Of a stretch of DNA of 49,037 nt, positions 16,354 through 24,108 are shown in pieces. The position numbers were made by a program, and so were the translations under genes. How positions within the stretch are numbered: position 1 is the first letter of the stretch; each line of letters opens with the position of its first letter. The notes beneath the pieces are model-generated. The model did no database searches, was not told the DNA's origin, and was given only the letters and a program-made list of their open reading frames with translations. The DNA comes from Clostridia bacterium (GTDB taxonomy: Bacteria > Bacillota > Clostridia > Christensenellales > Borkfalkiaceae), in contig JAFURP010000032.1 of assembly GCA_017471785.1 (NCBI GenBank), positions 1-49,037 on the forward strand, in the 5' to 3' direction.

Positions 16354-19300
16354 ATGAAGAAAGGTATGAAAAGGCTGTTTCTCGTTTTGCTTTCCTCCCT
16401 GTTTACGCTCGTCTTGACGCTCGCAGTCGCGTGTTCGGGCGGAAGCGCCGTGAGCGTGTATAACGCAAAGGGAGAATTGGTGTTCGATTCCAAGACGACG
16501 AGCGTTACGGTCGAATACGGAGCGACCTACGCGTTGCCCTCCAACGTGCAGCTCGACGGCGAAAAGGTTACGCTGGACGGCTTAAAAATGTACGACGGGG
16601 AGGGAAACGAATGTAAGCTTTCCTACGGCTCCTATCAATTTATGAAAACGGGCGATTACGAGGTGCATTATACGGTAGGCGAGGAAACCTTCGTGTTCAC
16701 GGTAACTTGTGCGGATACCGTTTATCCCGAGATCGCTATGCACGCGGCTACGCTGTACGGTATCGTGGGGGAACGGGTCGTTTTGCCCAACTTTACCGCC
16801 GAGGATCTGGCGGGCGTCGATAGAGCTACCGAACGGTTTACCGTGACCGACCCCGACGGCAACGAGACTGCCGTCGCCGACGACCGTTCGTTTTTGATCG
16901 AAAAGGTCGGCGATTATACGGTGACGTATACGATCGCGGACAACAACGGTAACGTAAGCTCCAAAGCGTTCACGGTCACGGGTATCGCTCGATATCGCGA
17001 CGAAACGCGTGCGGAGTCGGTGATCTACAGCTTCAATTACGCGGATTACCTTAACTTAACGATGGACGTTCCCGAGCAGGTGGACGCGAAGCACGAGATC
17101 GTCGCTTCGGGTTATCCGACGATCGAAAACGAGGCTGCGGATAACAAGGTGCTCAAAATCACCTCCGAAGCGACCTTCGACGACGTCTATACGCAGTTTT
17201 TGTTACACGAAAATTTGTTGGCGAGCACGGGGCATAGGATCGTAGTGCGGTTTGCGGTCAGCACGGATACCGATTACGTAAAGCTGTTCAAGGACCGCTC
17301 CTCCCTTACCGACCGGGGTCTGGTCGCGCAACGGTTTGGGTTAAAGGCGAACGTGTGGTACGATTTGGAGATCAATCCCATTTCGTTCGGATACAACGTG
17401 GAGTTCAAGGACTTCGTCTTGATGTTCCGCGATAAAGGCGAAACGGCGCTCTATATCGACGAGATCTATTTTACGCCGATCGAGTTCGAGGATACGCAGC
17501 TTGCGGAGGACGTGATCGCGGACTTCGACGAAACGGGCTATCTCGCCAATATTTATCAAAACGTATTCGGCGATCCGACGACGACGCGTAACGAACGGGT
17601 GGACGGCTCTACCTTCTCCATCGTTTCGGAGGCGGAGCTTCCTGCGGCGAACGGCGCGGATACGCATACGCCGAGCCTGGCGCCGTCGGGCGGCGCGTTG
17701 AAGGTGGAGACGGCGTTCAATCGCGGCGGCGTGACGTTTATGTTCCCGCAACCCGTCGATCTTAACGAGATCGTGAGTCTCACGTTCCGTATCCGTATAG
17801 AGAAAAACCCCGAAGCGGTCGTGATCGGGTTCTTTAACGGCTTGGGCTACGACGGCGGTAACAACAGGTGGTTGGAAGCGGCGAAATCGGGTTATTTCGA
17901 CGGCGAGTGGTACGAGCTGGATTTTTCGGCGGAGCATTTGAAAACGTACACCGCAAACGACGAGATATCGGGCTTCTATTTATATACGATAGCACGGGGC
18001 TATCCGGCTACGCACGGGCATACCGTTTATATCGACGAGATATCCGTCGTGCGTAGAAACGCGGTGAGCGAGCAAACGGAGCGAACGTTCGCTTCTTTCT
18101 CGAGCGAAAGCGCGCTCGCGAATGTGAAGCAAAACGGCAAATATAATTCCTCCGCGTTTGCCTACGCGGAGGAGGCGTACGATGCGACGGGCGTGCTTGC
18201 CGTAGAGCCGCAAGTCTCGGGCGACGGCGCAAGCTACTACTTCGACAAAACGTATAAGCCGAACGTAAACGATCTGATGCTGATCAAGCTGGCGACTCGA
18301 TCGACGGCGGCGAAAGCGGTGAAGGCGTACGCGTTGAACGACGGTATGAAGGTGGTCTATTTGGATACCTTTTACCTTTCGGAATTCGTAGGCGCGTTCA
18401 AGAGCGTGGCGATTAGCGGCAGTATGCTTTCGGAAACGGGCGTTACGGCAATGATCGGCTTGCGATTCGAGATCGTCGCGGACCCCGTCGGGGCTACGGC
18501 GACCGTGTATTTCGACGAAATATACTTGTATCAAGGCACGGAGGACGACGACCTGCCCGTAGTGACGGAGGCGGCGGACGCAACGTTTTCCGTGTGGCAA
18601 GAACGGGTGGAGATCGATCTTTCCACGCTGGATATTGGCGTGTCCGACGAGAGCGATCCCACGGCGGATTGGTACGTGGTCAGTCTAAGCGACCCCTCGC
18701 AAGCGGATATCACGGCAAGCGTCGTGGACAAGAAATTTACGCCGAGCGGCGCGGGCGCGTATACGCTTACGCTCAAGGGTAAAGATTCGGCGGGCAACGA
18801 GAGCGCGGAAGCTACGACGATCACGCTTACCGTCAGCGTATACGAGAATAAAGCCGAGTATTATCGGCACGCATGGAGCTTTGACGGCGCCGATTCTTTG
18901 GGGATCGTAACGGGCGCGGAAGCAAAGAGAGTGGACCTTGGTAGCGGCAACGGAGGCGTGCAAGCGTTGATCAAGCACGACGATTTCCAGCCCAGCGGGA
19001 GGACCGATCTTACGATCGATATGGGCGAAGTCTATAAAGTATCGGAGATCGAAAGCGTCGTCGTAAGATATCGGTATATGAACGACGCGCCGAAAGCGAC
19101 GATGCATTTGTACGTAAACGGAATGGACGACGACGTAAACAAGCGTTTGACGGGTATGACCTATTCGGGCGACGGCGCGAATTGGTACACGCCTACGGCG
19201 ACGAATACGTTTGCAACGCTGACGATACCGCAATCCAGCTTAAAATCGACGACGGTAACGGCTGCGACGACCTTGCTTTCAGACGACGATTATCTCGCCT

Positions 19301-19956
19301 CGCTCAGCTTTGCTACGCCTGCATACCGCGGTGCGGCGGAGTACGAAGAGTATCGCGTAACGATGCAGATCGACAGTATCGAAGTGAAGCGTATTCCCCA
19401 ATATAAGGCGGAGTATCTCGAGTTCGATTCGGAGGACGCGCTCGATATCGTGACCTCGGGGATCGGTGCGGAGCTCGTCGAGCTGGGCGACGGAAATAAA
19501 GCGTTGCGCGCCACCTTCAAAAACGACGATTTGGACGATCCGAGCACGACGGCGGACGACGGCGTGGGTACGCGCGTGGATCTACGTATCTATCTCGGCG
19601 GAGAATATAAAGTGTCGGAGATCGAAAGCGTAGTGATCCGTTACAGGTACGAACAGGGCAACGGCAGTATTTGGCCACGGATTTTCCTCAACGACGTCAC
19701 CTCGTCCCGCCCGTACGGAACGAATTTGGTGACCTGGGGCTCGGGGGATAAGTCGGGCGCGCCTATGGCGGAATTTAACACCGTTACCATCTCGAACGCC
19801 GGCTTAAAGGCGAACGAGGACGGGGCGACGATCTTGACCGACGACGATTATTTGTCCGCGATTGCGTTTGCGGACGAAGCGTACCGAACGGATTTGAGTT
19901 GGCGTATGATCGTGCAGATCGACTATATACGGATCTATTTGAAGTCGGGTTCTTGA
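16354..19956 (+). CDS. 1200-residue multidomain surface lipoprotein with Ig-like and CBM-like domains
   Basis: A large lipoprotein: hydrophobic signal with C27 as the probable lipidated residue (LAVAC). Visible domains are an Ig-like region at about 40-120, a second Ig-like domain at 125-215, three beta-sandwich modules at 220-390, 390-570 and 570-730 (each ending in a YIDEI or YFDEI strand, as in many carbohydrate-binding modules), an Ig-like domain at 730-830, and two related modules at 830-1010 and 1010-1200. The last two match the C-terminus of the 601-residue protein at 20192-21997, partly at near-identical DNA. No catalytic motif is visible. It probably captures polysaccharide on the cell surface; binding is inferred. 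Confidence 0.65.
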   Translation: MKKGMKRLFLVLLSSLFTLVLTLAVACSGGSAVSVYNAKGELVFDSKTTSVTVEYGATYALPSNVQLDGEKVTLDGLKMYDGEGNECKLSYGSYQFMKTGDYEVHYTVGEETFVFTVTCADTVYPEIAMHAATLYGIVGERVVLPNFTAEDLAGVDRATERFTVTDPDGNETAVADDRSFLIEKVGDYTVTYTIADNNGNVSSKAFTVTGIARYRDETRAESVIYSFNYADYLNLTMDVPEQVDAKHEIVASGYPTIENEAADNKVLKITSEATFDDVYTQFLLHENLLASTGHRIVVRFAVSTDTDYVKLFKDRSSLTDRGLVAQRFGLKANVWYDLEINPISFGYNVEFKDFVLMFRDKGETALYIDEIYFTPIEFEDTQLAEDVIADFDETGYLANIYQNVFGDPTTTRNERVDGSTFSIVSEAELPAANGADTHTPSLAPSGGALKVETAFNRGGVTFMFPQPVDLNEIVSLTFRIRIEKNPEAVVIGFFNGLGYDGGNNRWLEAAKSGYFDGEWYELDFSAEHLKTYTANDEISGFYLYTIARGYPATHGHTVYIDEISVVRRNAVSEQTERTFASFSSESALANVKQNGKYNSSAFAYAEEAYDATGVLAVEPQVSGDGASYYFDKTYKPNVNDLMLIKLATRSTAAKAVKAYALNDGMKVVYLDTFYLSEFVGAFKSVAISGSMLSETGVTAMIGLRFEIVADPVGATATVYFDEIYLYQGTEDDDLPVVTEAADATFSVWQERVEIDLSTLDIGVSDESDPTADWYVVSLSDPSQADITASVVDKKFTPSGAGAYTLTLKGKDSAGNESAEATTITLTVSVYENKAEYYRHAWSFDGADSLGIVTGAEAKRVDLGSGNGGVQALIKHDDFQPSGRTDLTIDMGEVYKVSEIESVVVRYRYMNDAPKATMHLYVNGMDDDVNKRLTGMTYSGDGANWYTPTATNTFATLTIPQSSLKSTTVTAATTLLSDDDYLASLSFATPAYRGAAEYEEYRVTMQIDSIEVKRIPQYKAEYLEFDSEDALDIVTSGIGAELVELGDGNKALRATFKNDDLDDPSTTADDGVGTRVDLRIYLGGEYKVSEIESVVIRYRYEQGNGSIWPRIFLNDVTSSRPYGTNLVTWGSGDKSGAPMAEFNTVTISNAGLKANEDGATILTDDDYLSAIAFADEAYRTDLSWRMIVQIDYIRIYLKSGS
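18840..19956 (+). repeat. C-terminal domain pair of the 1200-residue lipoprotein, copy A of a gene-level duplication
   Basis: This stretch matches 20900-21997 in order and spacing. In the core, 19081-19313 and 21128-21360 differ at about six positions by eye. The motif YKVSEIES followed by V(V/I)RY occurs once in each domain, so four times in the two genes. Confidence 0.8.
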
Positions 19957-20029
19957 GTATTGGCGAAAACCGCCGAAAAACGCACGGTTGCGGCGGCAAA
20001 AGAATAAATTTTCAGGGAGGATAACTTTT

Positions 20030-20170
20030 ATGGTCGACAACAAATTGCTTTACGAAAGGTTAAAGGTAACGATTGTTGTTTTGGATGGGGAAGACGTCGT
20101 TCGTACTTCGTTTGTTACGAACAATGCGGAGGACGCGGAGCACGATTTCTTTGCGCCGCTCTTCGGTTAA
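20030..20170 (+). CDS. 46-residue hypothetical protein between two surface-protein genes
   Basis: A small gene with a good AGGGAGG site (20014-20020) 9 bases before the ATG at 20030. The frame is open further upstream, but only this start has a ribosome binding site. The product is acidic, has no signal peptide or membrane segment, and contains the stretch LYERLKVTIVVL followed by EDVVRTSF. Short Bacillota proteins with a Tyr-Glu start, a hydrophobic strand and an ED(V/I)(I/V)xTS end are known to me as an uncharacterised group near cell-surface genes; I place it there tentatively. It is in frame with the operon, 73 bp after the lipoprotein and 21 bp before the next gene. Confidence 0.55.
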   Translation: MVDNKLLYERLKVTIVVLDGEDVVRTSFVTNNAEDAEHDFFAPLFG

Positions 20171-20191
20171 GGGAAAAGGAGGAAAAGAAAA

Positions 20192-21997
20192 ATGAGAAAA
20201 CGTATCAACAAAGTATCTTTTGCGCTTTCGGCGATCGGCTTGGCGTGTCTTGCGCTCGGCGCGGTACGCGTCGTTTCAGCGAAAGCCGACGACGTGGCGA
20301 ATACCGTCGACGCCGTATCCTATCAAATCGAGGAGGGCGCTTCCGTTCGTTTGGAATCGGACGGCAACGGTATACGCTATCAGGTGACGATGCCTGCGGC
20401 GGAGCATACGGCTTTGGAAGCCAACGCCGCGTATTCGGCGGTTACTTACGGTATCTTGATCGCGCCTGCGGATTATGAAACGACGTACGGTGCGCTCGAT
20501 AAAGCGAACGTGTTCGGGCTTGATCAAAGCGGTAACGCCGTTTCGGCGAAATACGATTGGGCGGTCAAAAACGAGGACGGCGCGTGGGAGTATACGGATA
20601 AAGGCTTGGTCCGTATTATGAATCTTCAAACGGGCAAGCTGACCGAATTTACCGCGGAGGACGGCAGCGCAATGGCAGGCTATTACGGCTCGATCGTAGG
20701 CTTGGACGAGGACAACGTCGTGCGCGATTTTATCGGCGTTGGATACATAAAATACACGAACGCGCAAACGGGCAAGACCGATTACGTATTTGCGGCGAGA
20801 AACGATAACGTGCGTTCTATGGCGGAAGTGGCGCGTAGAGCGCTGCAAAGCGATAAAACGAGCGACGAAGATAAGACGACCCTCAAAGAAACCTATCTGG
20901 AGGAGGTATATCCGAGCTATTTGCAATTTGATACCGAAGCGTCCAAGCAGATCGTAACGGGCGGTAACGTGGAATGGGTAGACCTCGGCTCGGGCGATTA
21001 CGCGATGCAGGCGCTCGTCAAGAACGATAATGCCGCGCCCGTCGGCAGGACCGACCTCACGATCGACGTGGGCGGTGCGTATAAGGTATCGGAGATCGAA
21101 AGTATCGTCGTAAAATATCGGTATATGAACGACGCGCCGAAAGCGACGATGCATTTGTACGTAAACGGAATGGACGACGACGTAACCAAGCGTTTGACGG
21201 GTATGACCTATTCGGGCGACGGCGCGAATTGGTACACGCCTACGGCGACGAATACGTTTGCAACGCTGACGATACCGCAATCCAGCTTAAAATCCACGAC
21301 GGTAACGACCGCGACGACCTTGCTTTCGGACGACGATTATCTCACCTCGCTCAGCTTTGCGGCGCCTGCTTGGCGCGAGGGAACGGGGTACGAGGCGTAC
21401 CGCGTAACGCTGCAGGTGGATAGCGTGGAGATCAATCTCGTGCCGCAATACGATATGGAGCACTTGCAATTTAATTCGGAGGAAGCACTTGGTATCGTGA
21501 CCTCGGGGCTGGACGTACGGTTGGTTGACCTCGGCGACGGGAACAAGGCGATGCAGGCTATGTTCAAGAACGATAACTTGGACGATGCGAATACGACGGC
21601 GGACGACGGCGCGAGCTCGCAGGTGAACGTTCGGATCGACCTTGGCGGAAAGTATAAGGTATCGGAGATCGAAAGCGTAGTGATCCGTTACAAATTCGTG
21701 CAGGGAAACGCAAAGATCTATCCCAGAGTATATTTGAACGATAAAAACAACGATACCAACCGTCCTTACGGGGATAATATCGTTTGGGGCGCGGGGAACA
21801 CGGGCGCGCCTATGACGGAATTTAACACCATTACGATCTCGAACGCCGGTTTAACGACGAACGGCGGCGGCAACCCCGTTTTGGACGGTAGCGAATATTT
21901 ATCGTCGATCGCGTTTGCGGACGCAGCGCTCCGAACGGATTTGAGTTGGCGTATGATCATTCAAATCGATTATATCCAAATCAATTTGAAAGCTTAA
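20192..21997 (+). CDS. 601-residue secreted protein sharing CBM-like domains with the neighbouring lipoprotein
   Basis: An exported protein with a signal peptide cut probably after AKA (residue 32). Residues about 35-240 form a domain starting SVRLESDGNGIRYQVTMP, a pattern I associate with uncharacterised secreted proteins of Clostridia. Residues about 245-430 and 430-601 are two beta-sandwich modules that match the last 370 residues of the 1200-residue lipoprotein. There is no lipobox, LPxTG motif or membrane anchor, so it is either released or held through its domains. No catalytic residues are recognisable. A paired role with the lipoprotein in binding the same glycan is the simplest reading. 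Confidence 0.65.
   Translation: MRKRINKVSFALSAIGLACLALGAVRVVSAKADDVANTVDAVSYQIEEGASVRLESDGNGIRYQVTMPAAEHTALEANAAYSAVTYGILIAPADYETTYGALDKANVFGLDQSGNAVSAKYDWAVKNEDGAWEYTDKGLVRIMNLQTGKLTEFTAEDGSAMAGYYGSIVGLDEDNVVRDFIGVGYIKYTNAQTGKTDYVFAARNDNVRSMAEVARRALQSDKTSDEDKTTLKETYLEEVYPSYLQFDTEASKQIVTGGNVEWVDLGSGDYAMQALVKNDNAAPVGRTDLTIDVGGAYKVSEIESIVVKYRYMNDAPKATMHLYVNGMDDDVTKRLTGMTYSGDGANWYTPTATNTFATLTIPQSSLKSTTVTTATTLLSDDDYLTSLSFAAPAWREGTGYEAYRVTLQVDSVEINLVPQYDMEHLQFNSEEALGIVTSGLDVRLVDLGDGNKAMQAMFKNDNLDDANTTADDGASSQVNVRIDLGGKYKVSEIESVVIRYKFVQGNAKIYPRVYLNDKNNDTNRPYGDNIVWGAGNTGAPMTEFNTITISNAGLTTNGGGNPVLDGSEYLSSIAFADAALRTDLSWRMIIQIDYIQINLKA
20900..21997 (+). repeat. C-terminal domain pair of the 601-residue protein, copy B of the duplication
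   Basis: Matches 18840-19956. The near-identical core is 21128-21360, offset 2047 bp from 19081-19313. Outside the core the copies agree clearly in protein sequence but differ more in DNA, which suggests recent gene conversion or a duplication with uneven divergence. Confidence 0.8.
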
Positions 21998-22012
21998 TCA
22001 AAAAAGGGCGAA

Positions 22013-22041
22013 AGACTGCGGGGAGGAGCTCTCCGCAGTCT
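22013..22041 (+). repeat. Intergenic hairpin before the DUF4838 gene
   Basis: Inverted repeat with arms AGACTGCGG (22013-22021) and CCGCAGTCT (22033-22041), closed further by GAG/CTC. No T-run follows, so it is more likely a partial terminator or an mRNA stability element inside the operon than a full stop. Confidence 0.6.
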
Positions 22042-22070
22042 GACCCGTTAAAAAACGGTAGGGACAGGAT

Positions 22071-23954
22071 ATGAATAGGATAGAACTTACGCTCGGCGGC
22101 AATCGCATAGAGGACTATACCGTCGTCGTGAAAAAGCCGACGGAGGCTACCGTGTACGCGGCGAGCGAGCTGGTGAAATACTTGCTGAAGGCAACGGGCA
22201 AGGCTTTACCCGTCGTTTACGGCGAGGAGGAAAGGGGTGCGAAGCGTCTGATCGTCCTTGCCCACGGGCAGGCGTTCAAGGACGGCTTCCGCCTGCGCTT
22301 CGAGGGCGAAAGGCTGTGCTTGACGGGCAACAACGAGCGTAGCGCGATCTACGCGGTCTACGAATTTTTGGAGCGTATCGGTTGGCGGTTTTTCGCGCAA
22401 AAAGCCTCTTACGTCGGCGTGGATCACGGACCGCATACGTGGGAGTGCGAGAAGCTGCTTAGCGAGGGCAAGGTAGATATTCCGTCCGATTTTTCGGTGG
22501 AGCAGGAGGCGGTATTCGATTATCGGGACGGGGCGAGCTTTGCGCTCAACGACGAGGCTTTTTGCGTGAAGCTGCGTATCAACGCGCAAACGTGGGGAAG
22601 CCGCGATTTGGCGCGCGCGCAGTACGGCGGCGCGAGGACGTTTGCGGGAAAGGGCTGCGAGGGGCATACCTTCGGAAAGCTCGTGCCCATCGGTAAATAC
22701 GGCAAGACGAATCCCGAATTTTTCGCGGAGCTCGACGGCGTACGGAAAACGGAGGGCGTGGATTGGGATAACGCGCCGCAGCTTTGTATGACCAACTACG
22801 CGTCCGTTCCCGTCGCGCTCGCCACGATGAAGGAATGGATGGCGCAAACGCCGCGCGCGGAATATATTTCCGTTTCGCAAAACGACAACCGATCCTTTTG
22901 TCAATGTGCAAGCTGCCGCGCCTCCTATGCAAGGTACGGTTATTTCGGCACGCTGATCCGTTACGTGAACGAGGTTGCCGTCGGCTTTGCAAAAGCGTAC
23001 CCCAACGTGAAGATACACACCTACGCCTACGCAGGTACCGACGATATCAACGACAGCGTAAAAGCGCATAAGAACGTTATGGTACAATGGTGCCCGACGA
23101 GGGCGTGCCGCAATCACGCGTTGAACGATCGAGACTGTGCGTTGAACCGCGCCACCTACGGAAAGCTCCAAACGCTGTCCAAGGTTGCAAACGAGATATT
23201 CGTGTACGATTATCGGCATTGCTTGCGCTACGCGATGCTGAACCTTACCGACCTTTTCACGCTCCGCGAAACGATGAGAACGTACGCCGAGCTGCACGTA
23301 AAGGGGATCTATTCCGAAGTGAATATCCACGCGCTCAACCAATGCACCTTTGAAGAGCTTCGCGCGTACCTGTTTGCCAAGCTCGTATGGGATCCGTATA
23401 TGTCCGAGGCGGAGTACGACAGGCACATCAACGAATTTTTGGAGGGGTATTACGGTAAGGGCTGGCGGCGTATACGGGAATACCTCGATCGGTGGAATTC
23501 GATCGACCCGAAAATGCATTACACCAGCTTTTACGGCGCAATGATCTCGGACGAGGGGAAATATATCCGCGACGAGCAAGGCAACGCGCGTTTTGCGGAG
23601 TTTATGCCCAAGGAGGAGGTGGCTCCTTTTTGCGCTTGGGCGAACGGGAAATTCGACGAGGCGGCAAGGGAAGCCGATTACGGGCAAAAGCTCCGCATCG
23701 AGATCGCAAGAACGAACGTCGTTTGGTACGAGCTTTTTCACCGAATGGAGGAGGTCATGCGCGGCGACGACGAGGCGGCGAAAGCGGAGACGACGAAACG
23801 CTGTCGCGATCTTTGCTCGCGTATGAGAAGATTTATGATGAAATACACCGTATATATCGGTATGACCAATACGACCTATATGTACGACGATTTTTCTTTG
23901 CCCGTATCCCAATGGCGTTACGCGAACGATATCGCCGGCGGGGATCCGCTTTGA
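22071..23954 (+). CDS. DUF4838 protein, putative glycoside hydrolase of GH67-like build
   Basis: A 627-residue protein without signal peptide. The first 140 residues look like the alpha/beta N-terminal domain seen in GH67 and GH20-type enzymes (AASELVKYLLKATGK, GNNERSAIYAVYEFLERIGWRFF). The middle, about 150-450, fits DUF4838, with the typical SVSQNDNRSFCQCASCRASY segment, GTLIRYVNEVA, and MVQWCPTRACR. DUF4838 proteins are frequent in glycan loci that handle acidic sugars, but I know no firmly established activity. Its position between the surface proteins and the second GH20 suggests an intracellular glycosidase. The CxCxxC segment might bind metal. Confidence 0.7.
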   Translation: MNRIELTLGGNRIEDYTVVVKKPTEATVYAASELVKYLLKATGKALPVVYGEEERGAKRLIVLAHGQAFKDGFRLRFEGERLCLTGNNERSAIYAVYEFLERIGWRFFAQKASYVGVDHGPHTWECEKLLSEGKVDIPSDFSVEQEAVFDYRDGASFALNDEAFCVKLRINAQTWGSRDLARAQYGGARTFAGKGCEGHTFGKLVPIGKYGKTNPEFFAELDGVRKTEGVDWDNAPQLCMTNYASVPVALATMKEWMAQTPRAEYISVSQNDNRSFCQCASCRASYARYGYFGTLIRYVNEVAVGFAKAYPNVKIHTYAYAGTDDINDSVKAHKNVMVQWCPTRACRNHALNDRDCALNRATYGKLQTLSKVANEIFVYDYRHCLRYAMLNLTDLFTLRETMRTYAELHVKGIYSEVNIHALNQCTFEELRAYLFAKLVWDPYMSEAEYDRHINEFLEGYYGKGWRRIREYLDRWNSIDPKMHYTSFYGAMISDEGKYIRDEQGNARFAEFMPKEEVAPFCAWANGKFDEAAREADYGQKLRIEIARTNVVWYELFHRMEEVMRGDDEAAKAETTKRCRDLCSRMRRFMMKYTVYIGMTNTTYMYDDFSLPVSQWRYANDIAGGDPL

Positions 23955-24050
23955 GGAAAGCGTAAGGTCGCGCCGAACGCGCGCGGCGGAATTGGAAAAA
24001 TAATACCGTAAGAAACGCTGATAAGCAAGAGGAATTTTCTCCTCAAATAC

Positions 24051-24079
24051 TTGACAGCGTTTTTCTTTTGGGATATAAT
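24051..24079 (+). promoter_or_regulatory. Consensus promoter of GH20 copy 2
   Basis: TTGACA at 24051-24056 and TATAAT at 24074-24079 with a 17-bp spacer, an exact sigma-A consensus. It gives this GH20 gene expression independent of the AraC-controlled operon. Confidence 0.85.
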
Positions 24080-24108
24080 AATGACATAATCTATTCAAGA
24101 GGTAATTT

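Noticed and set aside
16354..19956. Adhesin or cadherin-type cell adhesion role for the giant lipoprotein
   Set aside because: Ig-like domains alone do not support it; the operon of importer and glycosidase genes makes glycan capture more likely, though not proven.
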